5,563 nt of DNA, taken from positions 1 through 5,563 of the forward strand of contig JAKCCC010000163.1 of NCBI GenBank assembly GCA_021838985.1, in the 5' to 3' direction. The DNA is from Planctomycetota bacterium (GTDB lineage Bacteria > Planctomycetota > Phycisphaerae > WQYP01). Both the position numbers and the translations under genes were made by a program. Under the pieces are notes generated by a model. That model was given only the letters and a program-made list of their open reading frames with translations, ran no database searches and was not told where the DNA came from. Below, in pieces: positions 1 to 5,563 of this stretch; positions within the stretch are counted from its first letter, which is position 1; each line of letters starts with the position of its first letter.

Positions 1-1
1 G

Positions 2-1330
2 CCGTCTCTGCGCTATCCGTATTTCGCAGCGGGAGGGTTCCGGAAACGCCAACGCCAAGCCCCAACTCCAGGCACTGCGGTGGCGGCAGCGAACGGTCCA
101 TGCCGGGCCTACTTTGACTGGTGCCGTTTCAACCAGCGGCACCTCGCGGGGTGGCTGCGCTGGATCAACCGGATGGTAAAGCGGCAAGATCCAGGTGTGC
201 TGACGGACGTAAAGGTCTTTAACAGCGTGTTTGTCCGAAGGGCCGTTGACAACGGCGTCGCCCCCGGACAGATCTGCGCGATCACCGACTTGGCGGGTTG
301 TGATAGCTGGGCGTTACCCGCCTCGCGCGGGCGGTGGGGGTTCCACTGGCGAGGCCAGGAGATATGGTACGAGTTGCTCCACAGCTTCCGTGGACAGCCG
401 GTGTTCAACTCCGAAGACCATCTGCTCCGCGACAACATACCGGCGGTGTGGGTTAACCCGGCCGCCACGCGTGCGGCGCTTTGGCTGGGCGCCTTGCATC
501 ACTTGGCCGCCGCCACCATCTGGGGTTCGGCCTTTTATGTGCGGGGACCAGCCAAGACCTTCCGGGGTGACATCTATGTGCGGCCGGCGAACACCTACGC
601 GCTCTCCCGGGCGATGTTGGACCTCAACCGCTTGGCGCCTGACGTCGCTGAGATTGACCAGGCCCCCGCGCAGGTGGCGCTGCTTTACAGTTTTCCGTCC
701 CTGTTCTGGAACCCGCGTTATCGCCGGGTGATTAAAGACGCGTACACCGCCTTGGACCTCAGCGGTCATAACGTCACTTTCATCAGTGAGCGGCAGTTGG
801 CGCGGGGTGAACGTTCGGCGGCGAACGCGAAAGTGAAGTGGATCATTCTGGCCGGGGCCACCCACGTGACCAACGCGGCGGTGGCTGGCCTGCAGCGCTT
901 CGTGGCGCAAGGCGGGCACGTGTTGGCCGTTGGGCCGCGGGTCTTGGCCTTCGATCAATATAATCGGCGGCGCCAGTTGCCAGCGAGTTTAGCGCGGATG
1001 CCCGAGTTCAGCGCAGCAACCGGCAGCCACGCCTTGGCCCAGGCGCTCGATGCACGAATGGCGCGACAGGGCCTTGACACGGTATGGCTGCGTAACCCGG
1101 CCAATGGACGGATCATTTGGGGCCTGGAATATCGCTTCGTCCGAACCGGCCGCCGCACGCTGGTGCCGCTGATGGACCTGGAGAATCGCCCGCGAACAGT
1201 TCGCATCGACCTGCCCGGTCCATGCCGCGACTTGGTCAGTGGCCAGACCATCGACGCGCGATCGGTCCGTTTGCAGCCGCTGGCGCCGCTGCTGCTGGCG
1301 TTCGGGCGACACTCCCCCCACCGACGTTAG
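2..1330 (+). CDS. GH42-like beta-galactosidase, C-terminal part (N-terminus outside window)
   Basis: The reading frame has no stop from base 2 to TAG at 1328-1330 (442 residues visible). The GTG at 80 is therefore not a convincing start, and the true start lies off the left edge. The protein matches the pattern of GH42-type glycosidases, which hydrolyse terminal beta-galactosides or related glycosides. In window numbering, residues 38-72 (FDWCRFNQRHLAGW onward) look like the late part of the TIM barrel. The segment PVFNSEDHL around residues 133-141 places a Glu (codon 413-415) where the family has its catalytic nucleophile. A Trp/His-rich stretch (ALWLGALHHLAAATIWG) follows. Residues about 223-312 (VALLYSFPSLFWNPRY, KWIILAGATHV, LQRFVAQGGHVLAVG) resemble the glutamine-amidotransferase-like trimerisation domain. 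The end (LVPLMDLENRP to DLVSG) resembles the small C-terminal beta domain. The acid/base Glu should lie upstream of the window. Substrate is not determinable. No signal peptide can be seen because the start is missing. Confidence 0.75.
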   Translation, partial: PSLRYPYFAAGGFRKRQRQAPTPGTAVAAANGPCRAYFDWCRFNQRHLAGWLRWINRMVKRQDPGVLTDVKVFNSVFVRRAVDNGVAPGQICAITDLAGCDSWALPASRGRWGFHWRGQEIWYELLHSFRGQPVFNSEDHLLRDNIPAVWVNPAATRAALWLGALHHLAAATIWGSAFYVRGPAKTFRGDIYVRPANTYALSRAMLDLNRLAPDVAEIDQAPAQVALLYSFPSLFWNPRYRRVIKDAYTALDLSGHNVTFISERQLARGERSAANAKVKWIILAGATHVTNAAVAGLQRFVAQGGHVLAVGPRVLAFDQYNRRRQLPASLARMPEFSAATGSHALAQALDARMARQGLDTVWLRNPANGRIIWGLEYRFVRTGRRTLVPLMDLENRPRTVRIDLPGPCRDLVSGQTIDARSVRLQPLAPLLLAFGRHSPHRR

Positions 1331-1579
1331 TGCTCTGTCACCACTTAGCCTTCCGGTATCGCGTCCGCCGCCGCACCTCCTCTTAGTATAGGTCCGGCCA
1401 TTCGGTCCGTAATTCTTTGAGCGTGTGGTGGTTGGCCACCCACTATCGCCTTCGCGGCTCCGCGGCGGGTACGTGCAACTGGCGCCACCGGCCCCCAAGC
1501 CATCGCTCGCCCCCTGGCAACTCAGCGCAACGCGCGGCGACCTTCATCGCGGGATCCGGGAACGCTGGTCAATAAATTC
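1331..1579. other. Intergenic region without a supported gene
   Basis: This stretch lies between the glycosidase stop and a promoter candidate. Two small inverted repeats are visible: GGTGG/CCACC with a 4-base loop near 1427-1440, and CGCGG/CCGCG near 1453-1464. Neither is followed by a T run, so neither is called as a terminator. On the minus strand a short open stretch ending at a TAA (plus 1383-1385) reads VANHHTLKELRTEWPDLY. It looks protein-like but is closed upstream by a TAG after about 20 codons, so at most it is a decayed gene end. Frames on the + strand are open here by high GC, but the composition looks non-coding. Confidence 0.5.
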
Positions 1580-1588
1580 TGGTAAAAT
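1580..1588 (+). promoter_or_regulatory. Possible extended -10 promoter for the 1620 gene
   Basis: TGG followed by TAAAAT fits an extended -10 element (TGn-TAtAAT type). No good -35 hexamer is seen 17 bases upstream, which an extended -10 can tolerate. Transcription would begin around 1594-1596 and leave a leader of about 25 bases before the ATG at 1620. The element overlaps the in-frame ATG at 1587, so if the promoter is used, that ATG and the one at 1590 cannot be the start codon. This is a motif-based inference only. Confidence 0.35.
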
Positions 1589-1619
1589 GATGGGTTTCGG
1601 GGTTGGGAAAGCGCCAACG

Positions 1620-2129
1620 ATGGACCCAAATACCAATTTACCAACGTTGCCGACGGCAGGCGAATTGAGCCAGGCGGTCGAATTGTATCTGCGCTGCGCT
1701 TACGCGAGTGCGGCGATTCCACCGCCGGTGGCCGCGCGTATTCTGCCGATTCGGGACGCGCCGCCGGGCGAATGCGTGCGGCCGGCGTGGTTCGAAACCT
1801 CCGTTAAGAACGGCAGAACGATTTACCAGCTGCGCTTGGGCCAGCCAAACTACCCGCATATGAAACTCAACTTGGAACCGGCGCCAGACGGCAGCGCTTA
1901 TCTGTATATGGCCGACGCGCACGACACTCACCTGCATCCAGGGCCGCAAGCGGCCGAGCAGCCAGCCCTGGCCAAGCTACGGGCTGATAACGCCCGCCTG
2001 ACGGCGGAAATCGAGCGGGCCTGGGTGCAGGCGGGATTGCCGACGTTCCGGGGTTGGCTGCGGCAAACGTTAACGCGAAGACAGAAGGACGAGGGACGAG
2101 GAATGAGGGACGAGGCGGGAGCCAGGTAG
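1620..2129 (+). CDS. Uncharacterised protein with C-terminal coiled-coil-like segment
   Basis: I do not recognise a named family. The frame is open much further upstream (to about 1425), but the ATG at 1620 is preferred: the translation looks protein-like only from MDPNTNLPTL onward, and a promoter-like element overlaps the earlier ATGs at 1587 and 1590. The Shine-Dalgarno is weak (GGGAAAG about 10 bases upstream). The product is 169 residues, soluble, with no signal peptide or membrane segment. Residues about 15-45 (ELSQAVELYLRCAYA) look helical. Residues 68-105 hold a core with YQLRLGQPNYPHMKLNLEPA and DAHDTH that has the feel of a conserved domain rather than random translation. Residues about 117-145 (ALAKLRADNARLTAEIERAW) form a heptad-rich helix. 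The last about 15 residues (KDEGRGMRDEAGAR) are encoded by degenerate 7-base repeats and are probably not ancestral. The gene ends 69 bases before rarA on the same strand, so co-transcription with rarA is possible. Confidence 0.6.
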   Translation: MDPNTNLPTLPTAGELSQAVELYLRCAYASAAIPPPVAARILPIRDAPPGECVRPAWFETSVKNGRTIYQLRLGQPNYPHMKLNLEPAPDGSAYLYMADAHDTHLHPGPQAAEQPALAKLRADNARLTAEIERAWVQAGLPTFRGWLRQTLTRRQKDEGRGMRDEAGAR

Positions 2130-2191
2130 AAAAGAAAAAGGAAGAAGAGCGGGCGACACCCAGCCAGAAGCTGGAAACCAGAAACCAAAGG
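2087..2191. repeat. Purine-rich degenerate heptamer repeat tract
   Basis: The tract is built of consecutive 7-base units. The first block, 2087-2121, reads GGACGAG, GGACGAG, GAATGAG, GGACGAG, GCGGGAG. A homopurine run of 22 bases follows at 2128-2149. The second block, 2164-2191, reads CCAGAAG, CTGGAAA, CCAGAAA, CCAAAGG. Between them, 2150-2163 is non-repetitive. The first block encodes the tail of the upstream protein and the second contributes the AAAGG of the ribosome binding site of rarA. The base composition differs sharply from the surrounding coding DNA. Whether the same units recur elsewhere in the genome cannot be seen from here. Confidence 0.65.
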
Positions 2192-2193
2192 AG
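2187..2193 (+). promoter_or_regulatory. Strong ribosome binding site of rarA
   Basis: AAAGGAG lies 5 bases before the ATG at 2199 and fixes that start. Its first five bases belong to the last unit of the heptamer repeat tract, so the site appears to be partly repeat-derived. Confidence 0.65.
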
Positions 2194-2198
2194 CAGCC

Positions 2199-3614
2199 AT
2201 GGCGGATCTTTTTGCGGCCGGCAAGCTCAAACATCTGGCGGCGGCGCAACCGTTGGCGGTGCGCATGCGCCCCCGCACGCCGGAAGAATTCGTCGGTCAG
2301 CAGCACATCCTGGGGCCCGGTAAGATGCTGCGCCGCATGATCCAGGCGGACCGGCTGCTGAGCGTGATTTTTTTCGGCCCGCCCGGCACCGGCAAAACCA
2401 CGCTGGCCCACTTGATCGCCGCCAGCACCCAGCGGCGGTTTGTGCAGCTCAATGCCGCCGCCTCCGGCGTTAAAGAGGTTCGGGACGCGCTGGCTCGGGC
2501 CCGCACCGAACTGGAAGGCGCCGGCCGGCGCACCGTGCTGTTTATCGATGAAATCCACCGCTTCAACCGCGCCCAACAGGACATCTTGCTTGACGATGTG
2601 GAAGAAGGCGTGGTGGTGCTGATCGGCGCGACCACGCTGAATCCTTTTTTTGCGATCAATGCTCCGCTGGTTTCCCGAAGCCGCATTTTTCAGTTGGAGC
2701 CGCTCACCGAAGTTGATATCCGCCGTATTCTGGAAGCGGCGTTGCAGGATCCCCAGCGCGGGTTCCCCGGCCGGCAGGTACGCGTGACACCGGAGGCGAT
2801 GGACTTCTTCGTGCGCTGGTCTGACGGCGACGCCCGCCGCGCTTTGTCCGCTCTGGAACTGGCCGTGCTTTCCCAGCCCAACGCCGCGGGGGTGGTGACG
2901 GTGGATGCGGAGGCGGCGCGCGAATCCCTGCAGGCCAAGGTCCAGGTGTATGATGCGACGGGCGATGAGCATTTTGACACCGCCAGCGCCTTAATTAAGA
3001 GCATGCGCGGCAGTGATCCGGACGCAGCGGTGTATTGGCTGGCGCGGATGCTCGCCGGCGGCGAAGACCCCCGGTTTATCGCTCGCCGCGTGGCGATCTG
3101 CGCCTCGGAGGACATCGGTAACGCTGATCCGATGGCGGTGGTATTGGCCGCGGCGGCGGTTCAAATCGCGGAATTTGTCGGCCTGCCGGAATGCCAGCTT
3201 ACGCTGGCCCAGGCGGTGACATATCTGGCGTGCTGTCCGAAAAGCAACGCCGCGACAGTAGCCATCGGGCAGGCCTTGCAGGATGTGCGGGAACAGCGAA
3301 CCGTACCGGTGCCGCGGCCCCTGCGCGACGCGAATTACCGCGGCGCCACGAATCTGGGTCACACGGGATATCAATACGCCCACAATTTTCCGGAAGGCTT
3401 CGCGCCGCAGGAATATCTGGGTGTGGACAAACATTATTACCAACCCGTGGCACGGGGGCATGAAAAAATATTTCGCGCTTATCTGGAAAAGATCGCCGCG
3501 CTGCGCGCCGCCGCCGATAACCACGGCCCCGCCGTGGCCCCGGAGGTGAATCCCCCCGCTCCCCCCGATCAACCCGCCGTCGGCAACAAAGACTGGCCCA
3601 TTGTCAAGCGATGA
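2199..3614 (+). CDS. rarA: Replication-associated recombination protein A (RarA/MgsA family AAA+ ATPase)
   Basis: RarA is a cytoplasmic clamp-loader-like AAA+ ATPase that acts at stalled replication forks and DNA ends, with single-strand-binding protein as a known partner in E. coli. The 471-residue product shows the whole family architecture. The N-terminus reads PLAVRMRPRTPEEFVGQQH (18-36). Walker A is GPPGTGKTT (60-68), Walker B is VLFIDEIHRFN (113-123), and sensor 1 is GATTLNPFF (143-151). Arginine-finger candidates lie in PLVSRSRIF (156-164), and sensor 2 is GDARRAL (210-216). The C-terminal tetramerisation region is also clear: YDATGDEHFDTASALIKSMRG (251-271), GEDPRFIARR (288-297), ASEDIGNADP (302-311), LAQAVTYLACCPKSNAA (336-352) and GYQYAHNFPEGFAPQEYL (390-407). 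The start is supported by a strong Shine-Dalgarno. The family is usually about 440 residues; the extra length is mainly a Pro/Ala-rich tail after about residue 437. Sensor 1 differs from the ENPSF version of E. coli. All ATPase motifs are intact, so the gene should be functional. Confidence 0.96.
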   Translation: MADLFAAGKLKHLAAAQPLAVRMRPRTPEEFVGQQHILGPGKMLRRMIQADRLLSVIFFGPPGTGKTTLAHLIAASTQRRFVQLNAAASGVKEVRDALARARTELEGAGRRTVLFIDEIHRFNRAQQDILLDDVEEGVVVLIGATTLNPFFAINAPLVSRSRIFQLEPLTEVDIRRILEAALQDPQRGFPGRQVRVTPEAMDFFVRWSDGDARRALSALELAVLSQPNAAGVVTVDAEAARESLQAKVQVYDATGDEHFDTASALIKSMRGSDPDAAVYWLARMLAGGEDPRFIARRVAICASEDIGNADPMAVVLAAAAVQIAEFVGLPECQLTLAQAVTYLACCPKSNAATVAIGQALQDVREQRTVPVPRPLRDANYRGATNLGHTGYQYAHNFPEGFAPQEYLGVDKHYYQPVARGHEKIFRAYLEKIAALRAAADNHGPAVAPEVNPPAPPDQPAVGNKDWPIVKR

Positions 3615-3724
3615 ATTTCGGGTTGGCGAAAGAGCCCCGGACCCGCCACCGAACCGGCAGCACCGGGCTTCAGCTCACCCGCGGCGACCCGGTGAACGGC
3701 CTCCAGACGCGATACCCGAAAATT
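3614..3724. repeat. Nested inverted repeats downstream of rarA
   Basis: AATTTCGGGT (3614-3623) pairs with ACCCGAAAATT (3714-3724) apart from one bulged A. Inside it, CACCGGG (3661-3667) pairs with CCCGGTG (3688-3694). The outer pair begins at the last base of the rarA stop codon. No T run follows either arm, so this is not a standard intrinsic terminator. It could be a folded 3' end of the rarA transcript or chance in GC-rich DNA. Confidence 0.35.
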
Positions 3725-3885
3725 AAGCGGTGCCCCAGCGCTAGCGGGTAAAGGGATACCCCAGGTTGTGGGGGTTCTGTTCCACCAGCTGGCGCCAACC
3801 CAGCCTGAAAATCGGCGGCTGCGGGCGAAAACTGAAATCGGGGTCTGTTCCTTCGATGGCTGGGTGGGTCGGAAGGAGAATCCAG
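3725..3885. other. Gap before the Tat-leader remnant
   Basis: No gene is supported on the + strand. A near-direct repeat, CTGAAAATCGG (3805-3815) and CTGAAATCGG (3832-3841), is present, 27 bases apart. A minus-strand frame ending at a stop at 3741-3743 gives a protein-like peptide, treated under findings. A strong ribosome binding site, AAGGAG, lies at 3873-3878. Confidence 0.4.
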
Positions 3886-3978
3886 ATGTACAACCGGTGT
3901 GATTTTATCCAGAGGGCCACCGCCGTCGCGGCTTTGGCTATGCACGGATTCGCCGGGCGGCATCCCGGGGTACGATGA
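3886..3978 (+). pseudogene. Truncated Tat-type signal peptide, remnant of an exported protein gene
   Basis: The ATG at 3886 sits 7 bases after AAGGAG (3873-3878), an ideal ribosome binding site. It opens a 30-codon frame ending in TGA at 3976-3978. The first 24 residues, MYNRCDFIQRATAVAALAMH onward, closely resemble the head of twin-arginine exported proteins, whose usual form is an N-R-R-D-F-I/L motif followed by a mild hydrophobic stretch. Here the second arginine is Cys (TGT where CGT would give Arg, a single base change), which would be expected to weaken or abolish Tat export. After the hydrophobic stretch the frame ends within about seven codons, and no other + frame continues as a recognisable mature domain. 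The promoter and start of the sugar porter follow at once. The simplest reading is a gene whose body was deleted and whose leader has begun to decay. It could instead be a real 30-residue peptide, or coincidence over a minus-strand ORF. Confidence 0.4.
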
Positions 3979-3997
3979 TGGCGGGGCGCTATCGTGT

Positions 3998-4006
3998 TGG
4001 TATATA
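3998..4006 (+). promoter_or_regulatory. Possible extended -10 promoter of the sugar porter gene
   Basis: TGG followed by TATATA fits an extended -10 element in otherwise GC-rich DNA. It has the same TGG-TA start as the candidate at 1580. No clear -35 is seen. Transcription would begin near 4013 and leave about 29 bases of leader, which includes the GGGAG ribosome binding site at 4030-4034. No operator or riboswitch is evident. Confidence 0.35.
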
Positions 4007-4041
4007 TTGGCGGCGCTTGAATTGCGTCCGGGAGTTGTTCT

Positions 4042-5563
4042 ATGTCCAGCGCCTCCAAAATCCCGCCCGTTCCCGCGGCCACCCCCGTCCCGGGCTGGGG
4101 CGCCATCGTATTCGCGGTGGCTGCCGCGTCCCTGGCGGGTCTGTTGTTTGGCTACGATACCGGGGTGGCCTCGGGTATTCAGGGTTATCTGCAATCTTAC
4201 TTCCATTTAAGCAATGCCCAGCTCGGATTCGCCATCGCCAGCCTGGATATCGGTTGCATTTTGGGGGCCTTGTTGGCCGGGCCGATCACGGACCGCTTCG
4301 GGCGAAAAAAGGTTCTGCTGCTTTGCGCCGTTCTGTTTATTATTTCAGGCCTGTGGTCCGCCCTGCCCCGTTTCTTCTGGGAATTGGTCCTGGCCCGGAT
4401 CTTAGGCGGTCTGGCCATCGGGGCTTCCTCCATGATCGCGCCGGTGTACATATGTGAAATCGCCCCGGAAAAACATCGCGGGCGCCTGGCGGCGTTGTTC
4501 CAACTGGGAATTGTTATCGGCATTGCCGTGGTCTATTGGGTCAACTATTTTATCCAAAGCTACGGCAGCGGGATGGCCGCCCTGGCGAAATGGAATCAAC
4601 AATACGGCTGGCGCTGGATGCTCGGTTCGGAAGCCGTGCCCGCCCTTTTGTTTTTGATCTTGCTGATTTTTGTGACGGAAAGCCCGCGCTGGCTGGTGGT
4701 GCGGGGGCGGGAAAGCCAGGCCCGCGATATTCTCACCCGTTTTTTCGGCTCCGCGGGCGCGGAACGCGAGATCCACGCGGTCCAGGAAGTCGCGGCGCAG
4801 GAGGAAGGTCGCTGGCGGGAGTTGCTCACACCAGCCTATCGCCTGCCCCTGTTCGTGGCCCTGTTTCTGGCGGTTTTTTCGCAGTTTAGCGGCATTAATT
4901 CCATCATTTACTATGCCCCGCGGGTCTTCGGCGCCGCGGGCATGCCGACCACCAGCGCCTTCGGATCGACGGCCTTGGTGGGCATGGTGAATCTTTTATT
5001 CACGTTCGTGGCCGTCGCCTATGTGGATAAGTGGGGACGCAAGTTGTTACTGACCATTGGCACAGCCATCCAGGTGCTGGCGCTCGGATCGGTGGGGCTG
5101 ATCTTTGCCCTGGCCCGGCGGTCCCCCTTGCCGGCCCTGGCGCCGGGGCGGGTCACTCCAACCGCGCTAATCCATTTTAGCCAGGGACAGGTGGCGCTTT
5201 TGCTGATCAGCGTGCTCGTGTTCATTGCCGCCTTCGCCATCGCTTTGGGCCCGATTCCCTGGATCGTGATCTCGGAAATTTTTCCGGCCCGGATTCGCGG
5301 CCGGGCGGCCTCCACCGGCGTGCTGACCCTCTGGGCCGCCGTTTTCGTCGTCGCGCAAACTTTCCCGATGCTCAAGCATAGCCTGGGCCTGACGACGACC
5401 TATTTCATCTATGCCGGTTGTTCGCTCCTGACGTGTCTGTTCGCGGCGTTCGTTCTGCCGGAAACCAAGGGGCGCACCCTGGAGGAAATTGAGGCGTATT
5501 GGCATCGTCGCCATCCGACCGCGGCACCGGGGTCGCCGACTGGACGCCAGGCCGCATCACGGT
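4042..5563 (+). CDS. Sugar porter family MFS transporter (XylE/GalP-like), 3' end at window edge
   Basis: The ATG at 4042 lies 7 bases after GGGAG, and the frame is open to the right edge (507 residues). It belongs to the sugar porter family of the major facilitator superfamily: inner-membrane, 12-helix transporters that usually import hexoses or pentoses by proton symport. Signature motifs in order are GYDTGV (37-42), DRFGRKK (84-90), ARILGGLAIG (118-127), PVYICEIAPEKHRG (134-147), YGWRW (188-192), ESPRWL (213-218), QFSGINSIIYYAP (281-293), VDKWGRK (328-334), GPIPWIVISEIFPARIRG (403-420) and PETKGRTLEEIE (473-484). Hydrophobic helices lie roughly at 20-38, 59-81, 90-107, 112-136, 148-172, 195-211, 266-291, 307-329, 334-356, 383-408, 421-443 and 449-472. 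Helix 5 to helix 6 (VYWVNYFI to GSEAVPALLFL) is notably XylE-like. The PETKG end shows that almost the whole protein is present. Two residues at the expected sugar site differ from XylE, so the substrate is left open. Confidence 0.93.
   Translation, partial: MSSASKIPPVPAATPVPGWGAIVFAVAAASLAGLLFGYDTGVASGIQGYLQSYFHLSNAQLGFAIASLDIGCILGALLAGPITDRFGRKKVLLLCAVLFIISGLWSALPRFFWELVLARILGGLAIGASSMIAPVYICEIAPEKHRGRLAALFQLGIVIGIAVVYWVNYFIQSYGSGMAALAKWNQQYGWRWMLGSEAVPALLFLILLIFVTESPRWLVVRGRESQARDILTRFFGSAGAEREIHAVQEVAAQEEGRWRELLTPAYRLPLFVALFLAVFSQFSGINSIIYYAPRVFGAAGMPTTSAFGSTALVGMVNLLFTFVAVAYVDKWGRKLLLTIGTAIQVLALGSVGLIFALARRSPLPALAPGRVTPTALIHFSQGQVALLLISVLVFIAAFAIALGPIPWIVISEIFPARIRGRAASTGVLTLWAAVFVVAQTFPMLKHSLGLTTTYFIYAGCSLLTCLFAAFVLPETKGRTLEEIEAYWHRRHPTAAPGSPTGRQAASR

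Noticed and set aside
80..82. GTG as start of the glycosidase
   Set aside because: The frame is open to the window edge, the family needs a large N-terminal barrel region, and no ribosome binding site is seen.
314..958. 214-residue minus-strand ORF opposite the glycosidase
   Set aside because: It is a shadow of the GH42-like frame; the translation is Arg/Gly/Pro-rich and shows no recognisable motif.
1383..1445. Minus-strand C-terminus-like peptide VANHHTLKELRTEWPDLY
   Set aside because: It has plausible codons but is closed by an in-frame TAG after about 20 codons and has no start. It is too short to support as a gene or even a firm pseudogene.
1427..1464. Two small hairpins as a terminator of the glycosidase gene
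   Set aside because: The stems are only five base pairs and no T run follows, so this is not convincing as intrinsic termination.
1425..1619. Upstream extension of the 1620 gene in the same frame, including ATGs at 1587 and 1590
   Set aside because: The extended translation looks random, and the two ATGs coincide with or directly follow a promoter-like element.
2070..2972. 300-residue minus-strand ORF opposite rarA
   Set aside because: It lies entirely over a gene with every AAA+ motif intact. Its length is explained by GC-rich codon bias, and its translation is His/Gln/Arg-rich with no domain.
3805..3842. Near-direct repeat CTGAAA(A)TCGG as an operator
   Set aside because: It is a single imperfect pair, far from any promoter candidate, with no regulator gene nearby.
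1..5563. CRISPR array, tRNA, insertion sequence or defence system
   Set aside because: No regularly spaced repeats of CRISPR type, no cloverleaf-like segment, no transposase or integrase and no recognisable defence domain were found.

Overview
The window is GC-rich bacterial DNA. It holds three clear protein-coding genes on the + strand (two cut by the window edges), one conserved-looking small gene of unknown function, and one probable gene remnant. The style suggests a Planctomycetota-type bacterium, possibly Phycisphaerae, or a related PVC-group lineage. The grounds are a GH42-type glycosidase of the sort abundant there, a RarA with a non-proteobacterial sensor-1 motif, and heptamer purine-rich low-complexity repeats between genes. 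This placement is an inference from style, not a database match.

Layout: (1) 2-1330, the C-terminal part of a GH42-like beta-galactosidase, open to the left edge. (2) 1331-1619, about 290 bases without a supported gene, ending in a possible extended -10 promoter. (3) 1620-2129, an uncharacterised 169-residue protein with a coiled-coil-like end. (4) 2087-2192, a purine-rich tract of degenerate 7-base repeats that runs through the end of gene 3 and up to the ribosome binding site of the next gene. (5) 2199-3614, rarA, a complete AAA+ replication-associated recombination factor. (6) 3615-4041, a 427-base gap holding inverted repeats, a short ORF that looks like the severed head of a Tat-exported protein (3886-3978), and a promoter candidate. 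(7) 4042-5563, a sugar porter family MFS transporter of the XylE/GalP type, essentially complete but running off the right edge.

Functionally, the glycosidase and the sugar porter both fit carbohydrate use: release of a sugar from a glycoside and uptake of a monosaccharide by proton symport. They are separated by a housekeeping gene, so nothing in the sequence shows that they are co-transcribed. rarA acts at stalled replication forks and has no evident link to its neighbours. I see no CRISPR array, tRNA, rRNA, transposase or clear new defence or mobile system. The most unusual items are the heptamer repeats that appear to have extended a coding sequence, the truncated Tat leader, and the altered sugar-site residues in the transporter.
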